The notes under the pieces: model-generated
Told to the model about the DNA's origin: nothing
Databases searched by the model: none
The model's input: only the letters and a program-made list of their open reading frames with translations
Translations under genes and position numbers: made by a program
Shown here: positions 1 through 9,055 of the stretch, in pieces
Numbering within the stretch: the stretch's first letter is position 1
Layout of the letters: every line of letters begins with the position of its first letter
Source of the DNA: Bacillota bacterium
Lineage (GTDB): Bacteria; Bacillota; Ch66; Ch109
DNA: 64,000 bases
Reading direction: 5' to 3'
Assembly: GCA_013178275.1 (NCBI GenBank)
Contig: JABLWZ010000004.1
Coordinates: 62,001 to 126,000, forward strand

Positions 1-12
1 ACTTCTGCAAGA

Positions 13-88
13 TTAGTCGCCAATAAAATAAATTCACCCCGCTTACGTGAGGTGAATTTAAATGGTTAGTCCCAAACTTTATTATTAT
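13..88 (+). repeat. Copy of Tn7-like right-end sequence (outer)
   Basis: These 76 bases align without gaps to 20122-20197, the inner part of the right end next to glmS; by eye about 64 of 76 positions match. Both copies carry an inverted repeat (here AATTCACC at 31-38 and GGTGAATT at 51-58) followed by a TnsB-type site (GTCCCAAACTTTATTATT from 69). Only one site is present here, against three at the glmS side. It lies in the same orientation as the glmS-proximal end, so it is best read as the right end of another, older, related element that has lost its outermost sites. Confidence 0.6.
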
Positions 89-169
89 GCTTGGCTAAAC
101 AGACTATCAACTTCTCTTCTAAGATATTATAAATACTTGATAGTAGATATATCTTCACATATACTGAAA

Positions 170-666
170 AAGGATTTGAACCCATTTTTAAAGAGATTCA
201 AGATATATATAAAAATTCTTTATTAAATCAAATATTTAAGGGCTTCGAAAAACAAAATTATATCCATAGCTTTTGGGGGAAAAGATACTAGTTGGCCTGA
301 AAAAAATATTTTAATCAATAAAGATAGTATCTTGTATGAACCCCAAAACCTAAGAAGGCTCAAATTACTAAGTGAAATGTCACAACAAAATAGAACAATT
401 CAACATAATTTTTGGAATTTTTGGAAATGGCTTTATATGGATCTGTTGACCGAGCAAGTTCATTCAATCAAGAAAAAGCTTTAAAGATTTTTAGAGACGA
501 TGTTATAAGAGAAATGCTATGGACTTCCGCTACTAAAAATAGAATTCACAGAAGAATCATGGGTTCTCTACTAGAAAAAAGAAGGAAATTAGAAGGTATT
601 TTGAATAGAAACGATATTTTGCCAATTCCTGATTGGGTTTATACCATACGAGCCAGACCTTATTGA
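170..666 (+). pseudogene. Decayed gene, frameshifted, unknown function
   Basis: Coding-like peptide runs through all three plus frames: FEPIFKEIQDIYKNS from about 173, WPEKNILINKDSILYEP from about 295, then an open 84-codon stretch (412-666) containing KIFRDDVIREMLWTSATKNR and ending WVYTIRARPY. The in-frame stops near 290 and 480 and the continuity of the peptides across frames suggest one gene broken by at least two frameshifts. I do not recognise the family. It is AT-rich like the rest of the mobile region and lies between two right-end-like repeats. Confidence 0.35.
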
Positions 667-705
667 GAAATTCGGTTTTGAAAATGACTTGCAAAGTCGG
701 TTAAC

Positions 706-1314
706 TTAGTACAAACCACGGTCATCAATTTTGCATTTAATTCCTTTTTCTTTGCTAATATTTTCAATTACTTCCCTGAGCACTTTGCTATCATGGAAGT
801 CTCTAGGCCATAACACAGACGAAGACCCGTCTTTTAAATCAAATTCAATAAAGGGGTTTTCCCAATCCCTAACCCCGACTGTAAATTTTATCTGGTTAAT
901 ATCCTCCCATAGAAGCTTATATTTACCCTTAGTAAAGCCGTTTTCATCAATGACAATCTCCTTCATGCTAAGGAAGTGTCTCAAGTACCTATAAATAAGA
1001 AATATTGATATAATGCTAAAGATTAATGTTAAAATGTCATCGATAAAATCCCTGTTCTTAAAAAATAGAAACACTGCTCCAATCATTAAAGCTAGGGAAA
1101 TAAATAGTTCGTACCTATCATTTGGTGATAAATAATCTCTTTTAAAGGTATAGTTTGTACCATCTGAAGTAAAAGGCTGGTTTTTTAATACTTTATTTTT
1201 TAGCTTTTTAATATCAGGTGCAACAACATAAAACAGAAAAATAATGAAAATCGGATAGAACAAGATTAAGGCCGCTAACATGATTGTTCCTATTGTCTTG
1301 AAGATCTCATGCAT
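706..1314 (-). CDS. Small membrane protein with PH-like C-terminal part
   Basis: A 202-residue protein of unknown function. It has a hydrophobic N-terminal helix (about residues 8-32), a second hydrophobic pair around 70-85 and 92-110, and then a soluble C-terminal half (about 115-202). The pattern KEIVIDENGFTKGKYKLLWEDINQIKF is the short beta-strand layout seen in bacterial PH/YdbT-like membrane-associated domains; that assignment is by pattern only. It stands alone on the minus strand between two Tn7-like right-end sequences, so it is probably cargo of an older element. Its promoter would lie in the AT-rich stretch 1315-1380. There are no catalytic motifs. Confidence 0.6.
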   Translation of the reverse strand: MHEIFKTIGTIMLAALILFYPIFIIFLFYVVAPDIKKLKNKVLKNQPFTSDGTNYTFKRDYLSPNDRYELFISLALMIGAVFLFFKNRDFIDDILTLIFSIISIFLIYRYLRHFLSMKEIVIDENGFTKGKYKLLWEDINQIKFTVGVRDWENPFIEFDLKDGSSSVLWPRDFHDSKVLREVIENISKEKGIKCKIDDRGLY

Positions 1315-1395
1315 AAGTAGCTTACCGACCTATTAGTTTCATTTGAGTATAGTATACATAATCGGTATAAATCCTACAAATTCTTATACTAAATC

Positions 1396-1427
1396 AAAAG
1401 ACCATCTTCTTTTAAAGACGGTCTTTT
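1396..1427. terminator. Hairpin with flanking A/T runs
   Basis: AAAAGACC (1396-1403) and GGTCTTTT (1420-1427) form a stem, extended imperfectly inward, with T-rich sequence after it on the plus strand. It sits just inside the older right-end repeats and could insulate the element from outside transcription. It could act in either direction. Confidence 0.5.
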
Positions 1428-1439
1428 GTCCTTTTATTT

Positions 1440-1486
1440 AGTCCCAAACTTTTTGATCACAGTCCCAAACTTTTTGAGAACCCACA
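1440..1486 (+). repeat. Right-end TnsB-type sites of a second, older element
   Basis: Two 21-base direct repeats, AGTCCCAAACTTTTTGATCAC (1440-1460) and a near copy (1461-1481), share the AGTCCCAAACTTT core with the glmS-side transposon end and have the same orientation. They are followed by CCCACA (1481-1486), which resembles the terminal bases of Tn7 ends read outward. I read this as the right terminus of an older Tn7-like insertion displaced by the newer one. Confidence 0.5.
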
Positions 1487-1492
1487 CAACCC

Positions 1493-1644
1493 TGTATTGG
1501 TAAAATAAAATCTTAGACTGATGAATGCAGTAAAACCTTGATTTAACTGATATCCACTTCCACAAACAAAATAACAATTAGTTAGACTACAAAATTAACC
1601 AGTAATTTTTTCCCCTTTGTTTCTGAAAAATAAATCTATAGACT
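1493..1644 (+). repeat. Candidate left end of the glmS-proximal Tn7-like element
   Basis: The stretch starts TGT at 1493 and holds three spaced motifs in inverted orientation relative to the right-end sites: AATAAAATCTTAGACT (1504-1519), AATAACAATTAGTTAGACT (1570-1588) and AATAAATCTATAGACT (1629-1644), roughly 60 bases apart. The right-end sites read in this direction are AATAAAGTTTSGGACT, so 11-12 of 16 positions agree for the first and third. Three widely spaced sites at the left and tightly packed sites at the right is the known Tn7 arrangement. The 5 bases before TGT (AACCC) do not match those after the right end (GGACA), so the call is tentative. Confidence 0.4.
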
Positions 1645-1854
1645 GGTTAGGTATCTGATGATCGAATAGGTAATTGTATTGCTTAGAGCATAAAAGAATT
1701 TCTCTGCCACTTAGATATTTAGGGTATTGAAACTTTATTGTGGAATGAGGTCACAATTTTCCTTCTGACATAATATGGATTAGAGTGTGGAAATATCAGT
1801 TCAGTAATCTTCAAATTCTAAAGATAGCTACCTTGTTCTGTTATTGCCTTCATG

Positions 1855-2135
1855 TCATACAATGAAACACAAAAAGAATCGATCGATTGGCCGCTTACCC
1901 AAGTTACGGTAGCCCAGATACGGTCTTTCGTTATTATAATGCTGAAGCCAGGTGTCCAAATCAGCCTGTAAAGCTTCTACCGATTCGTTAAAGTTCTCTC
2001 GGAACGTTACTCTAAAGAATTCATCTAGTATAGTACGGTTGAATCTCTCAACGAAACGTTTGTTCTGGGCGTCCTAACTTTAGTCCGCCGGTGTTCGATA
2101 TCGTTAAGGGTAAGGTAAAGCTCGAAAAGGTGGGT
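1855..2135 (-). pseudogene. C-terminal remnant of an IS481/IS3-type transposase
   Basis: The minus strand reads LTLNDIEHRRTKVRTPRT, then in another frame FVERFNRTILDEFFRVTFRE, followed by ALQADLDTWLQHYNNERP and GYRNLGKRPIDRFF before a TGA at 1855. This is the end of an rve integrase core: the ERFNRT region carries the DDE glutamate, and the N-ERP-GY pattern is typical of IS481-like transposases. The N-terminal two thirds, including the two aspartates, are missing and there is at least one frameshift near 2075. It lies just inside the candidate left end, beside mkoB. Confidence 0.75.
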
Positions 2136-2154
2136 CTCCTTCCTTAAAATCTTA

Positions 2155-3930
2155 TTATATATTAGTTTTAATATTTGCTAGCCGAAGGATGTATTCAGCA
2201 ATCTGATTAGCAGGTTTACTACCTTCAATTACTATTGCGACTTGACTTATTAGCTCCTCTCCTGGTGGCGGGGGCAAGAAGCTTAAGCTACTTATACATG
2301 CAGAAGTATCACGAAGAACAACATTACCAGTAATATAAGAATTCCCTTTTCTAATTCCAAGCTTCGTGCTAGCATCGCTGGGGAGCGCTGATATTTCTTG
2401 TTCGGAAAGGTCTGATTGACCATATAGGGTCAAATATCGGTTATCACGATTTTGATTGCCAGACTCAACTAATGAAAGGTAATAATCAATATCTTCCTTA
2501 TCAAGCCTTTCGGAAACCAAGAACAAATGGACCTGTGGGGGTTCGCGGCCCCATTCTTTAAGTAATGCAGGTACTTCGTAGTTTAAGATGATACGCATTT
2601 TGGTCATTTCAGTAAGGTCAATCTTCTCTTCATCATTTGTACTAATATTGGGTGCTTGCTGTACAACATTTGTGGCAATATTATCCCAACAATCAGGTAC
2701 GTTCGAAAGATACTCAGACTTTGATGTCCTCCACAAAGAAGAGGCACATCTCGCAAGAGCCTCGAACATGCGGGGTTGTGAAATCTTGATACCTAGAGGC
2801 TCACCTTCTTGAGTACTTGAGCTTAGCCAATCATGTGAACCAATAACCCCATTAAAAATCCCACCCTCATTCCAAAGCATCATTCTTACATTGCTTTTCG
2901 CTAACTCTTTATTGAAGTTAAGTTTACCAGGCAAATTAAGCCGATTGGCATCATATTCCACTTTTTTTATCCAGTCCAAACTCTCTGGGGTACTTAAATA
3001 TCCGCACAGTATATTGATTTCAACACCACGCTTAAGAGCATCTAATATGCCCTCTTTTTGTTTTTCAAGTGTTTGCACGTCCATGGCGCTCGAGGCTATG
3101 TATATAACTGAGTCTGCCTGCTCAAAAACCTTAGAGAGCAGTTCATTATGTTGTTCTGCCGTTGTTAACAAGCTCTCTTGAGACCACTCTACGATACAAT
3201 CACGTTGATTTAAGTTGTCATCTATATAGCCATCTTTTCTCTTAATAAAACGAGTAATATCCTCATACTGTTTTTGATAATTCTTTAACCCTTTTGCTTT
3301 GGCTATTAAATCATGCTTTAATTTTATTTTTAAAGGGGGAGGTAAGTTGAGAATAGTACCTTGGTCAGGATCAACATCCGTCACCAGAAACTCACTGGAT
3401 TTACTAACTAGTTCAATCGGCCCAACAAAGTGTAATCTCTGTCCTTGCTGGCGAGGAAGAAGATGATAAACGTCGCTTGCATCAAGGGTATTCCTATATA
3501 CTTTTGTTTCCAAACAGATACTTCTGTCCCAAAGGTTCTCTTTTTTCAAGTCCCACTTTCGGATATACTGTACTTGGTTTTCTAATACAACCGTTCCAGT
3601 AACACAATCCATTAGAATATAGGCATTCCGTGATGTGATCTCTCTAAATGGTGGTAAATCATTCTTAGTTAGTGCTTGATCACCAGAATGTGTCAAGACA
3701 AATTGCTCTTCAGGTGAATTGCCCAAAGCGATCCATCCAGTTTGAGCCAGTGTCACTAGCGATTGAACTAATAGTCTTGGATGGAGTTGGAAACAATCTA
3801 TCAGTTTATCCAATGTCTTTAAACCCGTGCCGATAGCCTCAAGTAGCAGCCTATCCAAAGGGGAATAAGGTAAGCCTTGAGCAAGGCTGTAGGTTACACG
3901 AAACCTTGTTACTGGTACAAACAGTATCAT
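2155..3930 (-). CDS. PLD-like protein, Mokosh type I-like MkoB
   Basis: 591 residues. A PLD-type fold is suggested by VIYIASSAMDVQTLEK (about 275-290) followed by GVEINILCGYLS (about 305) and then VRMMLWNEGGIFNGVIGSHDW (about 353-373), where GSHDW matches the conserved GSxNW strand of phospholipase D nucleases. The expected HxK of the HKD motif is not obvious in front of it (WNEGG instead), so catalysis is uncertain. The start overlaps the stop of the upstream helicase gene by 4 bases (ATGA), so the two are translationally coupled. As I recall, Mokosh type I anti-phage systems consist of a kinase-plus-RecD/SF1-helicase protein and a separate PLD protein, which fits this pair. The defence role is inferred from that architecture. 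Confidence 0.65.
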   Translation of the reverse strand: MILFVPVTRFRVTYSLAQGLPYSPLDRLLLEAIGTGLKTLDKLIDCFQLHPRLLVQSLVTLAQTGWIALGNSPEEQFVLTHSGDQALTKNDLPPFREITSRNAYILMDCVTGTVVLENQVQYIRKWDLKKENLWDRSICLETKVYRNTLDASDVYHLLPRQQGQRLHFVGPIELVSKSSEFLVTDVDPDQGTILNLPPPLKIKLKHDLIAKAKGLKNYQKQYEDITRFIKRKDGYIDDNLNQRDCIVEWSQESLLTTAEQHNELLSKVFEQADSVIYIASSAMDVQTLEKQKEGILDALKRGVEINILCGYLSTPESLDWIKKVEYDANRLNLPGKLNFNKELAKSNVRMMLWNEGGIFNGVIGSHDWLSSSTQEGEPLGIKISQPRMFEALARCASSLWRTSKSEYLSNVPDCWDNIATNVVQQAPNISTNDEEKIDLTEMTKMRIILNYEVPALLKEWGREPPQVHLFLVSERLDKEDIDYYLSLVESGNQNRDNRYLTLYGQSDLSEQEISALPSDASTKLGIRKGNSYITGNVVLRDTSACISSLSFLPPPPGEELISQVAIVIEGSKPANQIAEYILRLANIKTNI

Positions 3931-6900
3931 ACCATTTCCTCCACTTCAAACTCCCCAGACTCAAGTTTTATAGCGATCCCTGACTTAAACCAATCTTCAA
4001 GTAATGTTATAGCTTTTTTAAGATGCCACTCACTCCGTGAAGTGTCACTAAGATCAAATGGTTCTACTTGTTGTTTGAAGAAATCCCAACTACCTACTAG
4101 AACAAGCAAACGTTGGGCACGCGACAATAATACATTCATTCTCTCAGGTTCGTCTAGAAAACCTAAAGGTCTCTGGCTCTGACCCAAATTATTCCGAACC
4201 AAACTCACAATAATAATATCTGCTTCATTGCCTTGGAACGAGTCTACGGTATAAATAAATGATAATTCTCTTTGGGATAAATGAGTCTTTCTAGTTCGGA
4301 GTTGCTCTTTAGCCACAACTCCATCAGGCAGATTTACATTTTTCAGAATCTCCCTGAGATTACTTACCTGTTGATTGTAAGGAGAAAGTACCGCTAGTTT
4401 AAGGGGTTCACCTTGGGATACCTTCGGCATCCGTTCCAAATCTAGTTGAAGCGAAGAGAGAAATCCTTTGATAACGTTTGCCTCATAATTATTAATGTAA
4501 CGTGGATACTGTTGTAGTGGTCCGAGTTCGGCTGCTTTATCATTCTCGGAAGCTGCAGGAGTATCAATCCACAAAACGCCCCCATCAAGTGTAACCCTGG
4601 GCTTGGTAAGATTAATTGTGACTCGCTCTAAAGGGCGACCTTCTGAATCAACAGTCTTGTTTTTTAGCTCGCCTTCATAATATGACTCTGAAATGAGATC
4701 ACCAATTTTGGGATGCATACGATATTGCCATGATAGCATACCCGCTATTGCACCTATTGGTTCATTTATTGTTTTTTTAACAGATGCATCACCGGCTGGT
4801 GTTTTCTCACATAGTTTAAAAACGTATTGAAAAGTATCAAGACGGTTCTTAGCAAATTGCTTAAATTGCTCTCTTTCTCCTGGTGTCATCCGCTCCCAAC
4901 GTCCAATCCAATCATTGTCAAGCAATCCACCTGCGTTCCCAGGGAGGCCTCGCAAAGCATCAATCGTTCGATCTAAGTCAGCAATAGCCTTCAGGTAATC
5001 ATTAAACCGATACGGTGGCAACTGCCGATGATCACCTATTAGCAACCATCGATGACCTGCCTGCATAGGTAAAGCCAAATCGAATCCATGGCATTTCCCT
5101 GCCTCCTCAATGATGGTCCAGTCATACGTTTGTGTACTTCGAGCTAGTTCCTCGAGATCACCAGCACTAGTTGTACAGTATGTGATGTTAGCTCCCCGTT
5201 TAACTAGCTCAAGAAATTCAGGAGCATGTTCGTCGGGTAAACGAGAAATAATAGCCTTCTTCATTTCTAGAGCATGCTCTCGCCATTTTCTCTGAAGATG
5301 GGTTATAGATTTTAATCGAGAAAGAGCTTTAATCGATTGCTGAAGAATGCTAGCGGCAACTAACTCCACTGACCCTTCCAACGTATCCTCATCAAGTGCT
5401 TTCCTTCCTAGACGAACAGCAAGCGGCAATTTGACTTCTGTAGCAATATCTACAAAAGCTTCATCGCGCACCTTAGACCACAATACATCGACAGCACCAT
5501 GAGCCTGTGCAGTGACAAGTATCTGTGCAACTGGATCCTCATCTAGGATCTGCCTTAACAAGTGGGCAACCATTGTTGTCTTTCCAGTACCTGGCGGACC
5601 TTGAAGAGCGTATATCGGGCGAGTATTTAATATATCTTGCATAACGGCTTGTTTGGCTTTATCGACTTTATCCTCCGATAATGGTTGTGGTAGGGAAGTA
5701 TTCCCAATATGCATATATACCTGCCCCGTTGAAGAAATAGACTGTAGTAAGTACGAATGCTTGCTCAGACGATTAATTGCTTCTTTCCGTCGCCTAATAA
5801 GATCTATCTGGCCAATCATTCCAAGGGTTCGAAGCCAACCTCGGTTAGGTGGAGGAATAGTTATATTAGCAGGGACTGTTTTCTTTAGAACAACGATATT
5901 ATCCTCAAATCCAAATACTTCGTAACAGTCTTGTTGTTGAATTCTCCTCGTTTGCTCATAACGCAGCGCTTCATTTTCGTGTAAAAATACAAGACTGCAG
6001 TTGGACCTGTTTGACTCCCTCTCACGCTGCAAAAACTCTACCAAACCGCCTTCGATCTTGAAAAATTCCAATACTGGTCGTGTCCGTTCTATCTCACGGA
6101 TTCTTAACGTCTCAACCTGCTCTACAATTTCTCGCTGGATAACTTCATATTGAAAGAGTTCGGCATCGCGAATAAGTAATTCGATTTGGTTAGTGCATCG
6201 AATAAAATCGTGAAATTGAGATAGACCTGCACGCAAACCAGCGTCAGATCGCCCTTGCGGAAGATACCTTTTCCAAGACTGTGCCTTGTTTAATTCCGTT
6301 GGCTGTTTCCAAATTTCTGAAATTGTACGTACAATAATTGATTCAGCAGGTAATTCTTTTTGAGTGACACCACCTTCACTCCAACCTAAATCCCAGACAT
6401 CTAGACAACAAACAGCATCCCAAGTATAGTTTGTCTCGCCGGTTCGAGAAGCTTTTTGCATAAAACGGGTAATCAAGTATGAGAGTTTGTTTCCAACCAA
6501 TATGTAACGAGTGTCTCTGAAGATGAAGATTTGAGCATTAGTAAGGTCTTTTTGTATAAAATTACTAAGATTAATTGTATGGTTAAGGTCATGAGGATTA
6601 AACGGTTCGTCAGGAATGTCAGGGTTAGGTAAAAAGCCAACCTCATTAGCCCGTTCAACAAGATTGTTTACATTTCGAGGGTTATATAGAAGGAGTAGAG
6701 GATTTTCTGTTAGGCGGGGCTGGACTCCTCGAAATGCTTGAAGTAAGTTATCTATTGCAGTAATTACTTGATAATCTTGAGTTATACGATCACGGCTGTT
6801 ACGGTTAATCAGTCTTAATAGAATCCTTTTTTCAAACTCAGATAAGTACCGTTCCGAAGCCTGATGGATCCTTTGAAACACTTGTTTATGTCGTATCTCT

Positions 6901-7607
6901 GGACTACAGTCACGGTATGCCTCGACATTGAGGAGGCAACGAACTGCGAGCATTCCAAAGCCATACCAATCGGTTTCTAGTTGATACCCAGGGACTGGCC
7001 AGTTCTTGACTTCTGGTGGGAAAGACCATCCCATGGGAGGCTGAGTAATATGCAATTCCCCAATTTTGATACTCCATTCAAATCTTCCAAGTCGAAATGA
7101 TGTTGGACCAATGTCTGGGTGAAAAAAAACATTGCTTGCACATACATCGCGATGTATCATTGCTTGTCCATGAAGCAATTGAATACCCTCAGCTATTCGC
7201 CTTAATCCTTCCCATAACTCTCTCCTGACATCGCGGTTACTACTATCAAGCCATGGGAATTGGGAACGTCTATAAAGGGCCTCCTCCAAGGGTTCATAAC
7301 CTGAGCTTTTTGCCTGCATTACCATAACAAAGCATTGGTGTTCTTGATCAACACCTGCATCTTGAATTACCAAAAGGACCTGCTCTGCCCCTGGTGAACT
7401 ACTAACCCTATAGAGATTTCTTAACTCAAAGTCCCATAAAGCTCTTTGTAATTCGTTGGCTTTATTAGAAAACAACCACAGTTTAATTAAATATTCGTTT
7501 TGAAAATCATCTTGGGCCAGCCAAGTCTTACTTGGTTGGCCATCTACATCGATCAATGGTTTAATAAGTTCATACTTACCCCTTAAAACTTTACAGCCGC
7601 ACTTCAC
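3927..7607 (-). CDS. Protein kinase-SF1 helicase fusion, Mokosh type I-like MkoA
   Basis: 1226 residues. The N-terminal third is a Ser/Thr-kinase-like domain: GKYELIKPL at 10-18 and IHRDVCASNV at 151-160 (HRD with D154 and N159). The usual DFG is replaced by a GRFEW-type sequence around 174, so activity is doubtful. The C-terminal half is an SF1 helicase of the DNA2/Upf1 type: Walker A GPPGTGKTT (about 665), EEAG box and GDHRQLPP (about 840-870), DSFQGNEADIIIVSLVRNN and MNVLLSRAQRLLVLVG near the end. This matches the MkoA of Mokosh type I (helicase with STK domain). It is first in a two-gene minus-strand operon with the PLD-like gene. The helicase assignment is firm; the system name is inferred from architecture. 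Confidence 0.75.
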   Translation of the reverse strand: MKCGCKVLRGKYELIKPLIDVDGQPSKTWLAQDDFQNEYLIKLWLFSNKANELQRALWDFELRNLYRVSSSPGAEQVLLVIQDAGVDQEHQCFVMVMQAKSSGYEPLEEALYRRSQFPWLDSSNRDVRRELWEGLRRIAEGIQLLHGQAMIHRDVCASNVFFHPDIGPTSFRLGRFEWSIKIGELHITQPPMGWSFPPEVKNWPVPGYQLETDWYGFGMLAVRCLLNVEAYRDCSPEIRHKQVFQRIHQASERYLSEFEKRILLRLINRNSRDRITQDYQVITAIDNLLQAFRGVQPRLTENPLLLLYNPRNVNNLVERANEVGFLPNPDIPDEPFNPHDLNHTINLSNFIQKDLTNAQIFIFRDTRYILVGNKLSYLITRFMQKASRTGETNYTWDAVCCLDVWDLGWSEGGVTQKELPAESIIVRTISEIWKQPTELNKAQSWKRYLPQGRSDAGLRAGLSQFHDFIRCTNQIELLIRDAELFQYEVIQREIVEQVETLRIREIERTRPVLEFFKIEGGLVEFLQRERESNRSNCSLVFLHENEALRYEQTRRIQQQDCYEVFGFEDNIVVLKKTVPANITIPPPNRGWLRTLGMIGQIDLIRRRKEAINRLSKHSYLLQSISSTGQVYMHIGNTSLPQPLSEDKVDKAKQAVMQDILNTRPIYALQGPPGTGKTTMVAHLLRQILDEDPVAQILVTAQAHGAVDVLWSKVRDEAFVDIATEVKLPLAVRLGRKALDEDTLEGSVELVAASILQQSIKALSRLKSITHLQRKWREHALEMKKAIISRLPDEHAPEFLELVKRGANITYCTTSAGDLEELARSTQTYDWTIIEEAGKCHGFDLALPMQAGHRWLLIGDHRQLPPYRFNDYLKAIADLDRTIDALRGLPGNAGGLLDNDWIGRWERMTPGEREQFKQFAKNRLDTFQYVFKLCEKTPAGDASVKKTINEPIGAIAGMLSWQYRMHPKIGDLISESYYEGELKNKTVDSEGRPLERVTINLTKPRVTLDGGVLWIDTPAASENDKAAELGPLQQYPRYINNYEANVIKGFLSSLQLDLERMPKVSQGEPLKLAVLSPYNQQVSNLREILKNVNLPDGVVAKEQLRTRKTHLSQRELSFIYTVDSFQGNEADIIIVSLVRNNLGQSQRPLGFLDEPERMNVLLSRAQRLLVLVGSWDFFKQQVEPFDLSDTSRSEWHLKKAITLLEDWFKSGIAIKLESGEFEVEEMV

Positions 7608-7753
7608 AAATATTCCTCCTACGTTTCAGGCTATTCTATAGCTCGCCAATCAATTTATGATTTAGCCTAGCAGCCAAAGGAACTAGACCCTCCATTAGAA
7701 ATTTCTGATCGCTGTCCAGTATACAGTACAAATGCTTTAAAGTAATATAAACT

Positions 7754-8713
7754 TTAATCACGCGATAATCTGTAGTTTATGCAATCATCACACATTCCTA
7801 TATCGTCAACGTCTACTTGGTGGGGCGAGCCACAACTGATACAAAAGCAAACGTCACTCTCATCCCAATCAAACCCACAAGTAAAACAGATCCACCCGCC
7901 TTTTTCACCATCATCTAAATGGACCATTGACTCCGAACCACATTCTATACAATAGTAGAGAGGAAATTCCCCCCCATCTTTAACTGTACTATATGCACTA
8001 ATACCTAAAACATTTTGAATATATTCATTGGCTGCTTTTTCACCATCATCAGAATATCCACAAAAATAGCATTTTACCCCATCATCAATAACCAAAGCAT
8101 CTTGATAGCATGTCGGGCAGTTTGTAATGGCCATATTCAATTCTTTGCATTTTTCTATTTCCGATTTTATAGTATTCCATCTATGAGAAATAAATCCTTT
8201 AAACTTACCTAGGCTACTTCGGATCTCTTCAAGAATTTCTCTTTCTATTGTTTCAAAATCCTCTTGTTCTACATTATCTTCTATAAAGTCTAATGCGAAA
8301 TTAAGCACTTTACAAAAAGCAACTTGTAGAGCTATTTCAGAGTCTAAGATTCCAAAATGCTCCAACCTGTTTCGTCGATCTCTCAAATGTTTTAACTGGG
8401 CAGCGCTTTTATCGTCTATTTCTATTGAACAGATACCTTTTAAACGCTCTATGCATGTCTTTGAACTAACACTTGTAAAATTGCCAGAATCAAAATCCTT
8501 TTTGTTAGCTAAATCTACATTTTGGAATAATAATGTCCAATGTTCCTTAGACAACCGATATTTTAAGATTAAATCCACGCCCGCAGATAAGTGAAGTATG
8601 CCATATTTTAAATCCGATTTATTTGATGGATTTATTAAATATTTTATAGCAGAATGAATAAAATCCAATCCATTCTCTAGTAAACCAAATGTTAGTTCCT
8701 TTTGTTTCATCAT
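7754..8713 (-). CDS. HEPN-like domain protein with three C-terminal zinc ribbons
   Basis: 319 residues. The N-terminal helical half contains RDRRNRLEHFG (111-121); RNRLEH fits the R-x4-6-H active motif of HEPN ribonucleases. The C-terminal third has three CxxC...CxxC zinc ribbons, beginning NCPTCY, YYCIECGSE and CFCISCGSP. Zinc ribbons could bind nucleic acid or a partner protein. It has its own position between the Mokosh-like pair (same strand, 146 bp away) and the divergent Argonaute operon. It may be an abortive-infection RNase or an accessory to either neighbour; no published system with this exact layout comes to mind. Function is inferred from motifs only. Confidence 0.6.
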   Translation of the reverse strand: MMKQKELTFGLLENGLDFIHSAIKYLINPSNKSDLKYGILHLSAGVDLILKYRLSKEHWTLLFQNVDLANKKDFDSGNFTSVSSKTCIERLKGICSIEIDDKSAAQLKHLRDRRNRLEHFGILDSEIALQVAFCKVLNFALDFIEDNVEQEDFETIEREILEEIRSSLGKFKGFISHRWNTIKSEIEKCKELNMAITNCPTCYQDALVIDDGVKCYFCGYSDDGEKAANEYIQNVLGISAYSTVKDGGEFPLYYCIECGSESMVHLDDGEKGGWICFTCGFDWDESDVCFCISCGSPHQVDVDDIGMCDDCINYRLSRD

Positions 8714-8818
8714 TTAATATTCCTCAGTTTAATGATAAGCTCACAGATATTAGAAAATCTTACATTATTAACTTCTATAATGCACATACTAGAATAAAAA
8801 GTAAAGGGGGTAAGAAAT

Positions 8819-8938
8819 GTGGTATACGATATTCCTTGTCCTTGCGGAAGTTGCCCTAATTGGGAGGACATCGATTCTGAAGATGAATGCCGTACTATTT
8901 GCCCAGAGTTTCATGATTGGGTGCTGGAGAGGAATTGA
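8819..8938 (+). CDS. 39-residue Cys-rich small protein
   Basis: A GTG start at 8819, 8 bases after a GGGGG Shine-Dalgarno-like run, opens a frame reading (M)VYDIPCPCGSCPNWE, then DECRTICPEFHDWVLERN and stop. The five or more cysteines in CxCxxC and CxxxC spacing and the acidic centre look like a small metal-binding protein. An overlapping 63-codon ATG frame (8817) gives a composition without recognisable features and is less likely. The gene faces the Argonaute operon in the same direction, 174 bp upstream of its first gene. Function unknown. Confidence 0.4.
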   Translation: MVYDIPCPCGSCPNWEDIDSEDECRTICPEFHDWVLERN

Positions 8939-9055
8939 TTCGTCATCATACCAAGCCTTTCACTATTGCTTTAAAGGTAACCCTGTTATAGTTATTCTTT
9001 TGCTCTAAGACAACTCAGCCGTTTGTAAATTATTGTCCTTAGCTGAATCATATTT

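Noticed and set aside
31..58. AATTCACC...GGTGAATT as a CRISPR repeat
   Set aside because: It occurs once in each transposon end, with no array or spacers; it belongs to the end sequence.
8817..9008. 63-codon ATG frame
   Set aside because: No ribosome site better than that of the overlapping GTG frame, and no recognisable features; the Cys-rich 39-codon frame is more protein-like.
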